Shown: piece by piece, positions 7,110 through 12,654 of the stretch
Numbering within the stretch: the stretch's first letter is position 1
Layout of the letters: each line of letters starts with the position of its first letter
Assembly (NCBI GenBank): GCA_009785545.1
Contig: WQWD01000040.1
Location: forward strand, 1 to 12,654
DNA from: Treponema sp.
GTDB taxonomy: Bacteria > Spirochaetota > Spirochaetia > Treponematales > Breznakiellaceae
Length of the DNA stretch: 12,654 nt
Reading direction: 5' to 3'
The notes under the pieces: generated by a model
Told to the model about the DNA's origin: nothing
Database searches by the model: none
What the model saw: only the letters and a program-made list of their open reading frames with translations
Made by a program: the position numbers and the translations under genes

Positions 7110-8125
7110 AAAGGTTTCTCCATGAAATTGCCGTGATTGTTACGTTTTAAAAAGAATTTATTTTCTATAAAGCGGATTAGCGGTATAAAACAATTTACAA
7201 TTGCTAAAGCGATAAACCCTCCGTAAAATTCCGAACCCCAATAACGTAAAAACCATGTCAGCACTGCGGCAGCTATTACAGAGAACAAAATTCCCGGCAT
7301 TAATTTTGCACTGCTTGAAGGTTCGGCAGCAAGGATAAAAGCGATAATGATTGTTCCGCCGGAAAAAAATCCATAAAGCACATCTCCGGCTCCAAAAACA
7401 CCAGACAGATCCCCGGCTATGCGGATAAGAAAACCATAAACGCCAAGGAAAACAAGTGGTATCCATCCACGATTAATTCCCATAGCAGTAATAACAATTG
7501 TACCTATTAGAAGAGCAAAAAGCCCTCTGTCCGCTATCATACCGGGATTATTATTAAAAAGCAGATTTATATATCCTTGCGGCAACTGTATTCCGCCAAT
7601 AGAAAATATTGTGTTATTAAGGAATTCCGTAACAGAATTATCAATCGCTGTGACATCAGGCGAGATGATCATTTCTGATATTGATGCCTGTTCCAACATA
7701 TCAGAAAAAACCGAAGGCCATGAAAAACGAATAAAAAGCCAGCCGCCAAGCGCCGGGTTAAGCCAATTGGAACCAAGCCCGCCAAAACTGTACTTTACAA
7801 CAACAATAGCGAACAGACATCCAAATACTGCATAAATCGGATGAATTTGATTTGGAAGCATCATCACAAGAATCAGCGCAGTTGCAACAGCGCTTCCGTC
7901 TTTTATTTTTTCGATTCCATAGTTTCGCCTTGTCAGCAAATATTCTGTTAATACGGCAAAAAATACAGAAAACAAAGCAATAACAAGAGAGTCTCCCCCG
8001 TCACCGAAGGCCGACTGAAGTACACAAAAAAATGCGCAAGCAGCAATCAACCACATTCTGCCGACACTGGAACAGGAAATATTGATCTGCGGCTTTTGCA
8101 AAAACAAAATTTTTCGTTCAGCCAA
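7106..8125 (-). CDS. rnfD: RnfD-like membrane subunit of an Rnf-type complex
   Basis: A 339-residue, multi-helix (about 8-10 TM) protein of the RnfD/NqrB family. Conserved family blocks are KDGSAVATALILVMMLPNQ (75-93), SFGGLGSNWLNPALGG (113-128), the SGGT segment (255-258) equivalent to the LLSGAT helix of E. coli RnfD, and AAEPSSSAKLMPG (266-278), which replaces the usual TDPVT block. The RnfD site for covalent FMN (ISQATPL in E. coli, SGAT in many others) falls in the loop around 150-175. Here only a partial DNSVTEF (162-168) is found, so flavinylation is doubtful. The start is TTG, supported by a GGAGG Shine-Dalgarno 6 bases upstream and by the 8-base overlap with the rnfC stop. Confidence 0.9.
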   Translation of the reverse strand: MAERKILFLQKPQINISCSSVGRMWLIAACAFFCVLQSAFGDGGDSLVIALFSVFFAVLTEYLLTRRNYGIEKIKDGSAVATALILVMMLPNQIHPIYAVFGCLFAIVVVKYSFGGLGSNWLNPALGGWLFIRFSWPSVFSDMLEQASISEMIISPDVTAIDNSVTEFLNNTIFSIGGIQLPQGYINLLFNNNPGMIADRGLFALLIGTIVITAMGINRGWIPLVFLGVYGFLIRIAGDLSGVFGAGDVLYGFFSGGTIIIAFILAAEPSSSAKLMPGILFSVIAAAVLTWFLRYWGSEFYGGFIALAIVNCFIPLIRFIENKFFLKRNNHGNFMEKPL

Positions 8126-9416
8126 TTGAAGCCTCCAGTTTTTTCTCTAAAATAGTTTCTGATAACGACAAAGATGACGGACAGACAATTTTGCAGCAGC
8201 CGCATCCGTGGCAGCCTGTCACGGAAACATTTTCAACAGCAAATGTTTTTAACTGCTTAAAAATATGCTGAGGATCCAGCCCAACCGGGCACACTGCACT
8301 GCACTCGCCGCAATTTATGCAATTTTGCGGCTTATGAGCCGAGACTTGCGATTTTGTCATAGCAACAATTGCGTAACATGATTTGCCGACCGGCTCATCA
8401 AGGTACTTCACTTCTCTGCCCGACAAAGGAGAACCTGTAATTACTTGTTCAAGCTTGTTTACAAAACCTTCGCATTGTTCAATTACTTCGCCGATTTGGG
8501 TTCCTATCCTTACTCTCATTATTCGAGGTTTTTTTATCGCCGAGCCGCCGACAGCTACAAAACGCTCCAATACAGGTTTGTTATGCACGACTGCGTCATA
8601 AGCGGCGGCAAGAACAGCAGGCCCCAGAATTAAAACCGAACCTAAATCAACATTTTCTTTTTTCCCGTAGGCACGAAGAGTCAGTTCCAGCTCTCTGTTA
8701 TTTCTCTGAGGATAACGAGAACCTGTCAAAACAAGCGAAGACGGAATCTCCAATTTTTGAGCGGCGGAGAGCAGAGAAAGCCCCAAGTCTTTTTCACGAT
8801 GAGAAACAGCAAAAATAATCTGAGATGTTTTTACACAAGCTTTGGCAACAATACCTGCGCCTTCAACGACAGCATTCATTCTGGTTTTGCAAAGAGCATA
8901 ATCGGCAGCCAGCCAAGGATCATCAAAAACGCACCTGACAACTAAAGTTATCTTGTCTTTTTTTCTGTTAGCTGAAACCATTTCGGAAAGAGGCCTTTCC
9001 GGGCTTTCCATTTCAACAATCCCATGATCGTAAAAAATCCTTTGCAAATCGTAAGAGCTGACTCCTTTCCATTGGTAAATTTCTTCTCTTCTGCCTAATC
9101 TTTCAAAAGCGCCTTCCATTTTGATCACAAAGGCGCTATTTTCCAAATCATCGGTATCTCTCCATGACACTTTGCGAATAACCTTGCCGGGTACTGCCGC
9201 ATGAACATTTACCCCTGAGACGCCGGAAGCTCTGCCTATCAACATACCTTCCCGAACATGATCTCCAACTGAAACAATGGGATAAGCTTTCATGAAGCTA
9301 TTTTCAAGAACAACAACAGATAGCGGCGGCAAAAAAGCGTCTTCCACATCAGCTTTAAACGGCGCTGTAGGATCGTCATATTGAAGCCCGCCTCTGGGAA
9401 AAGAATATATTTTCAT
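8118..9416 (-). CDS. rnfC: RnfC-like iron-sulfur subunit with degenerate FMN/NADH site
   Basis: A 432-residue peripheral, cytoplasmic-face subunit. The N-terminal RnfC barrel/lipoyl-like part is conserved: GG at 9-10, VSVGDHVREGMLIG (48-61), VHAAVPGKVIRKV (71-83). Two ferredoxin-type 4Fe-4S motifs are intact: C366-x2-C369-x2-C372-x3-C376-P and C402-x2-C405-x2-C408-x3-C412-P. The middle domain normally holds a G-x-G-G-A-x-F-P-x-x-x-K-L motif and an N-G-A-E-C-E-P motif for FMN and NADH. Here they read GIVEMESPERPLSEMV (132-147) and RCVFDDPW (161-168), so these binding residues are lost. The later SRYPQ block and TGSPLSG (equivalent to MGGPLMG) show the fold is otherwise kept. The ATG lies 3 bases after the preceding stop, with AGGA about 10 bases upstream. 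Confidence 0.9.
   Translation of the reverse strand: MKIYSFPRGGLQYDDPTAPFKADVEDAFLPPLSVVVLENSFMKAYPIVSVGDHVREGMLIGRASGVSGVNVHAAVPGKVIRKVSWRDTDDLENSAFVIKMEGAFERLGRREEIYQWKGVSSYDLQRIFYDHGIVEMESPERPLSEMVSANRKKDKITLVVRCVFDDPWLAADYALCKTRMNAVVEGAGIVAKACVKTSQIIFAVSHREKDLGLSLLSAAQKLEIPSSLVLTGSRYPQRNNRELELTLRAYGKKENVDLGSVLILGPAVLAAAYDAVVHNKPVLERFVAVGGSAIKKPRIMRVRIGTQIGEVIEQCEGFVNKLEQVITGSPLSGREVKYLDEPVGKSCYAIVAMTKSQVSAHKPQNCINCGECSAVCPVGLDPQHIFKQLKTFAVENVSVTGCHGCGCCKIVCPSSLSLSETILEKKLEASIG
8132..8136 (-). promoter_or_regulatory. Shine-Dalgarno site setting the TTG start of rnfD
   Basis: GGAGG on the minus strand, inside the last codons of rnfC, lies 6 bases before the TTG at 8125-8123. There is no ATG or GTG at equivalent spacing, and the reading frame beginning here gives the expected RnfD N-terminus. 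The site decides the unusual TTG start and suggests that rnfD is coupled to termination of rnfC translation. Confidence 0.8.
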
Positions 9417-9419
9417 AGT

Positions 9420-10985
9420 TTACGCATCCTTTCGGGACTCCCATCCGATGTTATTTTGACGCGCTGTTCCTTTCTGGCCGCGTTTTTGATTTCTGTCATT
9501 ATACAACAATGCTTTATTCCAGTTAATACCCATAAAACGAATTTTCCCGGAGGTTATCCTATAGCCGGAAAAATCAGCGTGTACAAAGTGTTCGTTTGCT
9601 TTTTTAACAAGAAAACTTGCAAGAAAAAAGAGCGGCAATAATAACAATGACAAATTATCTAAAAATATATTATCAGGTCTATTGTTAACTGTATATTGCT
9701 CTATTCCATGAAAAAATTCGATTAAATTTCTTAATTGAGAAGGAAACGGAGGAAAAATCGTCAGATCAATAGCTTGATTAACAGGCGTTATTCTCAAAAC
9801 AGGAAACCCGTCCGCATCAAAAACAAAACTATAAAAGCCGCCGGATGTTCCGCCGGGTGTGAGTCCTAATTGGCGGGTAGAAAAAGAAGCCTGAAATTCT
9901 AAATGATTATAATAATCCTGTTCGTTAATATTAAAATAAAAATTTTCATTTGAAACAGGAGAGTCAGACATGAGCGGATAAAAGACGGTTGTTAAAACAG
10001 CGGCAAAGGCAAATGGAAGGACATATTTTGGATACGAAAAATCAGGAGAACGGCGTTTTTTTATCATTATAGGGTTAAAACGTTTGTGTTTGCCGTCTGT
10101 AAATTGTATTTTCAAAGAAAAGAAAAATACCAAAAAAGCGCAGGTAAAAATCAGCAATAAAAATAAAATTCTTACTTGAAAAAAAACAATTAAACCGGCA
10201 AAAGCAGCCGCAAAAATCGGAATAAACACAAGGTAATACCAATATGGTTTGAGCCATTGAAAATCTCTCTTGCCAAGAGAATCTTTCTGTCCAAAATAAT
10301 CGGCAAGCGGATCTTTAATCAGTATAAAAAACGCAAATAAAAGAGCTGTACTGATAATCCCCGAATGTCCAAAAAAAGCAAGAGACGAAAAAATCGGAAG
10401 CAGCAGCGCCAATTTAAAAACACTAACAGAAGATACCTTGCGGTTGTGTTTGCGTTTCGCATAACAAATTACAAGAAAACCAATAGAAGCCAGCGCATAC
10501 ATAATAAAAAACAGAAACACAGGGCGGCCAACCCCGAAATAATCAACATAAAAAGGAATACCTTCAAAAAGCGAAACAAACTGTCTGTCGAGTGACGTTG
10601 GGTTCCAATTATCATATTTAAGAGGTATGAAAACATATCTTCTGCCGTCTCTGATAAAAATATCTCTTAATTTTTCGGCAAATCCGTCATTGCGAGGATC
10701 AAAATAGAGAATCCTGTCAAAAAACATAAACAGCGGAACTTTTTCCAGATACTCAAAATTATCAAGCATTACCCAAAGTGAAGATTCAGAAACCGGCTCA
10801 TGGGCAAATTTTCTAACATCGGGAAAAAGAGAAGAAAGCATTTTGTAATCGGTAGAAACATCGGTTGAAAGTACAGCGTATCCGCCCCTGAGTTCGCCGC
10901 TGACCATAGAACGAGCGATAAAAAAAAGCCCTGTTGATACCAACAGCGTGATCAGCAAAAGCAAAAAAGAGCGAAAAGTTGACAT
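9420..10985 (-). CDS. Unrecognised polytopic membrane protein upstream of rnfC
   Basis: A 521-residue protein whose family I do not recognise. Visible organisation: an N-terminal signal-anchor helix (about 5-25), a hydrophilic domain of about 125 residues probably outside the cytoplasm (28-153), then about six closely spaced helices (roughly 154-176, 188-206, 209-224, 248-270, 271-291, 320-339), a second hydrophilic domain (340-442) containing TPGGTSGGF (376-384), a final helix (444-461) and a basic tail of about 60 residues. No cysteine-rich or flavin-attachment motif is seen. Its stop is only 3 bases before the rnfC start and its own start is 9 bases after the previous stop, so it belongs to the same transcript. 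That context suggests an accessory or assembly factor for the Rnf-like complex, but this is inference. Other possibilities are an envelope protein or a transporter. Confidence 0.75.
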   Translation of the reverse strand: MSTFRSFLLLLITLLVSTGLFFIARSMVSGELRGGYAVLSTDVSTDYKMLSSLFPDVRKFAHEPVSESSLWVMLDNFEYLEKVPLFMFFDRILYFDPRNDGFAEKLRDIFIRDGRRYVFIPLKYDNWNPTSLDRQFVSLFEGIPFYVDYFGVGRPVFLFFIMYALASIGFLVICYAKRKHNRKVSSVSVFKLALLLPIFSSLAFFGHSGIISTALLFAFFILIKDPLADYFGQKDSLGKRDFQWLKPYWYYLVFIPIFAAAFAGLIVFFQVRILFLLLIFTCAFLVFFFSLKIQFTDGKHKRFNPIMIKKRRSPDFSYPKYVLPFAFAAVLTTVFYPLMSDSPVSNENFYFNINEQDYYNHLEFQASFSTRQLGLTPGGTSGGFYSFVFDADGFPVLRITPVNQAIDLTIFPPFPSQLRNLIEFFHGIEQYTVNNRPDNIFLDNLSLLLLPLFFLASFLVKKANEHFVHADFSGYRITSGKIRFMGINWNKALLYNDRNQKRGQKGTARQNNIGWESRKDA

Positions 10986-10994
10986 AAGGTTTGC

Positions 10995-11492
10995 CTAGAG
11001 CAGGAAGAAAACGACCGTGATTAATATGCCCAAACAGGAACCCGCCAGCACTTCCAGCGGAGTATGACCCTGAACCTCTTTGACAAAACGATATTCCTGC
11101 CCGCTTATTTTTGAAACTTGTTTGCCAAGGTTGTTTAGTGTTTTTGCTTGTATCCCGGCAGCCCGCCTGACACCCACTGCGTCACGAAGAACTACCATCG
11201 CAAAAATAAGAGCGACAACAAAATAAGTAGAATCTATGCCTTCCTTAATTCCTGTAGCTGTTACAAGAGCACATACGACAGAAGAATGGCTCGAAGGCAT
11301 TCCTCCAGTACGCCAAAGCATAATTTCAAGAGCGTTATTAAACTTCTTTCTGGCTTTACCGTTTATCAGATAAAAAATCATTTTAATAAATTGCGCTATC
11401 AAAAAACTGAAAAAAGTAGATAAAAATATTTTATTCTCAAATAAAGACCTAATATTTTCGAATAAAGGATTAACAATTTCTGCGTCAGTCAT
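10995..11492 (-). CDS. YuiD/DUF212 divergent PAP2-like membrane protein
   Basis: A 165-residue integral membrane protein of the YuiD/DUF212 family, a divergent relative of PAP2/acid-phosphatase-type membrane enzymes. Family hallmarks in order: an N-terminal helix followed by FIKMIFYLINGK, RTGGMPSSHSS (61-71), LRDAVGVRRAAGIQA (102-116) and GHTPLEVLAGSCLGI (142-156). The GGMPSSHS and GHTP-x-EV blocks correspond to phosphatase-like signatures; the physiological substrate of this family is not established to my knowledge. I chose the ATG at 11492 because it gives the usual family length. A GTG at 11534 would add 14 residues but has its only purine-rich Shine-Dalgarno candidate touching the start codon. 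It appears to be the first gene of the long minus-strand operon. Confidence 0.85.
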   Translation of the reverse strand: MTDAEIVNPLFENIRSLFENKIFLSTFFSFLIAQFIKMIFYLINGKARKKFNNALEIMLWRTGGMPSSHSSVVCALVTATGIKEGIDSTYFVVALIFAMVVLRDAVGVRRAAGIQAKTLNNLGKQVSKISGQEYRFVKEVQGHTPLEVLAGSCLGILITVVFFLL

Positions 11493-11498
11493 TGTCTT

Positions 11499-11527
11499 AT
11501 GGTCTATAAAAATGACGGGTTTGTCAA
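11499..11527 (-). promoter_or_regulatory. Possible operon promoter with consensus -35
   Basis: On the minus strand a perfect TTGACA (11527-11522) stands 30 bases before the YuiD-type gene's ATG at 11492. At 17-base spacing the -10 position (11504-11499) reads GACCAT, a poor match; TATAGA lies closer, at 13 bases. If used, the transcript leader would be very short. The -35 box overlaps that of the divergent rluC/D-like gene, so the two promoters could compete for polymerase. Confidence 0.3.
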
Positions 11528-11549
11528 GATACACTCCCTATGCTAAATT
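11521..11549 (+). promoter_or_regulatory. Likely promoter of the pseudouridine synthase gene
   Basis: TTGTCA (11521-11526) and TAAATT (11544-11549) are separated by 17 bases, matching sigma-70 consensus at 5 of 6 and 4 of 6 positions. Transcription would start near 11556, at or beside the ATG at 11557. No Shine-Dalgarno is seen before that ATG, which fits a leaderless or near-leaderless mRNA. Confidence 0.45.
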
Positions 11550-11556
11550 GACATAT

Positions 11557-12498
11557 ATGGAACTAACAACAGGCGAAAACGATAAAGGCCGCAGACTGGA
11601 CAAAATACTGCGGAAAGCCCTGCCCGATCACCCTTTGGCGCTGATACATCGGCTTTTACGGCGTAGAAAAGTGCTGGTTAACGGAAAACCCGCTAAAGCC
11701 GATGACCGTATAGATTGTAACGTAAAAATAACTATTCTTTCCCTGAAAGAAAACCCATCGCCTTTGCAACAACAATTGCCTCTGCGGCAGCACTTGCCCG
11801 TGCGGCAGCAGCTGCAGATCATTTGGGAAGGCGAAGGGCTTATCGCCATAAATAAACCTTCAGGGCTGGCGGTTCATGGCCCCGACAGCCTTGATACTTT
11901 GGTGGGTTCTTATCTGATCGGAAAAATAAGTAAATCATTGTCTTTTAAGCCTGGCCCTCTTCATCGGCTTGATAAACCCTCAAGCGGGATTGTTGTTTTT
12001 TCTACCAGTTTAGAAGGCGCACATATTTTTAGCCTGGCAATGCGGCAGCGAAAAATACAAAAAACCTATTTAGCCATCGTCAAAGGTATAGTGAAAAAAG
12101 AAGAAATCTGGCATGACGAACTTGTCCGTGACAAGGCAAGAAAAAAAACATTTCTAACAACTGAAAATAACTCCAAAGACGCAAAACACGCAATTACCAA
12201 AGTGATACCGTTGGCTTCCAAAAACGGTTTTAGCCTTATTCAAGTGGAAATAACCACTGGGAGAACACACCAAATACGCACCCAAGCCGCCGCACACGGA
12301 TACCCACTTTTAGGAGACGTTAAATACGGAGGAATGGGCAATGATCAGCGAATGACAAGTTATAAAAGCGCCTCTTTGCGGCAGAAAACACAATTTTACT
12401 TGCACGCATGGAGGCTAACCTTTTTGGGGCAATTAATCGAGGCGCAAATTCCCGATGAATTTAGCAAAAAACTTGCAGAATTGGGGCTTGCCGATTAA
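11557..12498 (+). CDS. RluC/RluD-type 23S rRNA pseudouridine synthase
   Basis: A 313-residue RluA-family enzyme that isomerises uridine to pseudouridine in RNA, most likely in 23S rRNA. An N-terminal S4 RNA-binding domain (about 10-62) contains RRLDKILRKALP and VLVNGKPAKADDRI. The catalytic domain includes INKPSGLAVHGP (98-109), the catalytic motif HRLDKPSSGI (136-145) with Asp139, YLAIVKG (171-177) and TGRTHQIRTQAAAHGYPLLGD (234-254, key residues R236, H238, R241, D254). The linker between domains has a short tandem repeat (LPLRQH/LPVRQQ). The family is certain, but the exact target uridine (RluC versus RluD specificity) cannot be assigned. I chose the ATG at 11557 because the S4 domain begins right after it; an in-frame ATG at 11512 would add 15 residues and lies upstream of the likely promoter. 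It is the only complete plus-strand gene and is divergent from the operon. Confidence 0.92.
   Translation: MELTTGENDKGRRLDKILRKALPDHPLALIHRLLRRRKVLVNGKPAKADDRIDCNVKITILSLKENPSPLQQQLPLRQHLPVRQQLQIIWEGEGLIAINKPSGLAVHGPDSLDTLVGSYLIGKISKSLSFKPGPLHRLDKPSSGIVVFSTSLEGAHIFSLAMRQRKIQKTYLAIVKGIVKKEEIWHDELVRDKARKKTFLTTENNSKDAKHAITKVIPLASKNGFSLIQVEITTGRTHQIRTQAAAHGYPLLGDVKYGGMGNDQRMTSYKSASLRQKTQFYLHAWRLTFLGQLIEAQIPDEFSKKLAELGLAD
11776..11811 (+). repeat. Two-copy 18-bp tandem repeat in the pseudouridine synthase gene
   Basis: Units 11776-11793 and 11794-11811 match at 15 of 18 positions, each containing TGCGGCAG. They encode LPLRQH and LPVRQQ in the linker between the S4 and catalytic domains. Because the unit is a multiple of three, copy-number change would keep the frame. 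Confidence 0.7.
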
Positions 12499-12502
12499 GG
12501 CA

Positions 12503-12654
12503 TTAATCAGCCTGAGTATCCTGCACCGGGGGTACCGGGTCTTCAAAGAAGATGTCATCTTGCCTTAGTATTGGATTCAGTTCTTCATCAATCCAGTTAT
12601 CGATACGAAGTTCATCTCCAGCAGCACCTCTTATGGTTCCCATAACATCGGGTA
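12503..12654 (-). CDS. Acidic C-terminus of an unidentified protein (partial)
   Basis: An open reading frame enters from the right window edge and ends at TAA (12505-12503). The 49 visible residues include RGAAGDELRIDNWIDEELNP and end in the acidic, proline-containing tail FFEDPVPPVQDTQAD. The frame converges on the pseudouridine synthase with only 4 bases between the stop codons. The start and most of the protein lie outside the window and no family can be named. Treated as real because the frame is open to the edge, the composition is protein-like, and the stop falls neatly beside the neighbouring gene's end. Confidence 0.6.
   Translation of the reverse strand, partial: PDVMGTIRGAAGDELRIDNWIDEELNPILRQDDIFFEDPVPPVQDTQAD

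Noticed and set aside
7158..7466. 102-codon minus-strand frame within rnfD
   Set aside because: It is an alternative frame of rnfD; the RnfD frame carries the conserved blocks and this one does not.
11512..11556. Upstream ATG extending the pseudouridine synthase by 15 residues
   Set aside because: The S4 domain starts just after the later ATG, and the extension overlaps the probable promoter and has no Shine-Dalgarno.
11783..12384. Octamer TGCGGCAG occurring four times in the pseudouridine synthase gene
   Set aside because: All copies fall in the same frame and encode x-R-Q; apart from the adjacent pair in the linker they are best explained by codon and residue use. The octamer also occurs elsewhere in the window.
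12525..12540. Near-palindrome around GGTACC past the end of the pseudouridine synthase
   Set aside because: It has no spacer loop or T-run expected of a terminator and lies inside the converging coding frame, where it encodes a proline-valine stretch.

Overview
The window looks like chromosome from a spirochaete of the Treponema group. It is AT-rich, has long A/T homopolymer runs, and carries treponeme-like versions of several genes: a MetG with an added C-terminal tRNA-binding domain and acidic tail, a FemX-like peptidoglycan enzyme, an rnf cluster, a YuiD-type membrane protein and a pseudouridine synthase. The assignment rests on protein content and gene order as I remember them; no database search was run.

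Layout. Nearly the whole window (positions 171 to about 11500) is one tightly packed run of genes on the minus strand. In transcription order these are: a YuiD/DUF212 acid-phosphatase-like membrane protein, an unrecognised 521-residue membrane protein, rnfC, rnfD, rnfG, rnfE, rnfA, a glycoside-hydrolase-57-like protein, metG, and a FemAB/FemX aminoacyltransferase. A tRNA-Ala(CGC) gene follows on the same strand. Gaps between these coding genes are 18 bases or less. The rnf genes overlap stop-to-start, with good Shine-Dalgarno sites at most starts, so co-translation is likely. An RluC/RluD-type pseudouridine synthase is divergent from the operon at the right end. The acidic C-terminus of one further gene converges on it and runs off the edge.

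Main observation. The five Rnf proteins are recognisable by fold, order and flanking conserved residues, but most known cofactor sites are missing or displaced. RnfC keeps both 4Fe-4S motifs, but its Gly-rich FMN/NADH segment and the following acidic motif are degenerate. RnfD and RnfG lack an S-G-A-T-type flavin-attachment motif, and RnfG is short. RnfE has lost its first membrane cysteine, and the RnfA cysteines are displaced. No RnfB is present. The place often held by rnfB, directly after rnfA, is occupied by a GH57/4-alpha-glucanotransferase homologue in which both catalytic carboxylates appear to be gone, so it is a probable pseudoenzyme. This suggests either a divergent Rnf-derived membrane complex with altered chemistry or a complex completed by genes elsewhere. 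The unknown 521-residue protein just upstream of rnfC is a candidate extra subunit.

The remaining genes are housekeeping: methionine tRNA charging (MetG), peptidoglycan cross-bridge addition from an aminoacyl-tRNA (FemX-like), an alanine tRNA, and 23S rRNA modification (RluC/D-like). No mobile elements, CRISPR arrays or integrases were seen, and no gene-free stretch exceeds about 120 bases.
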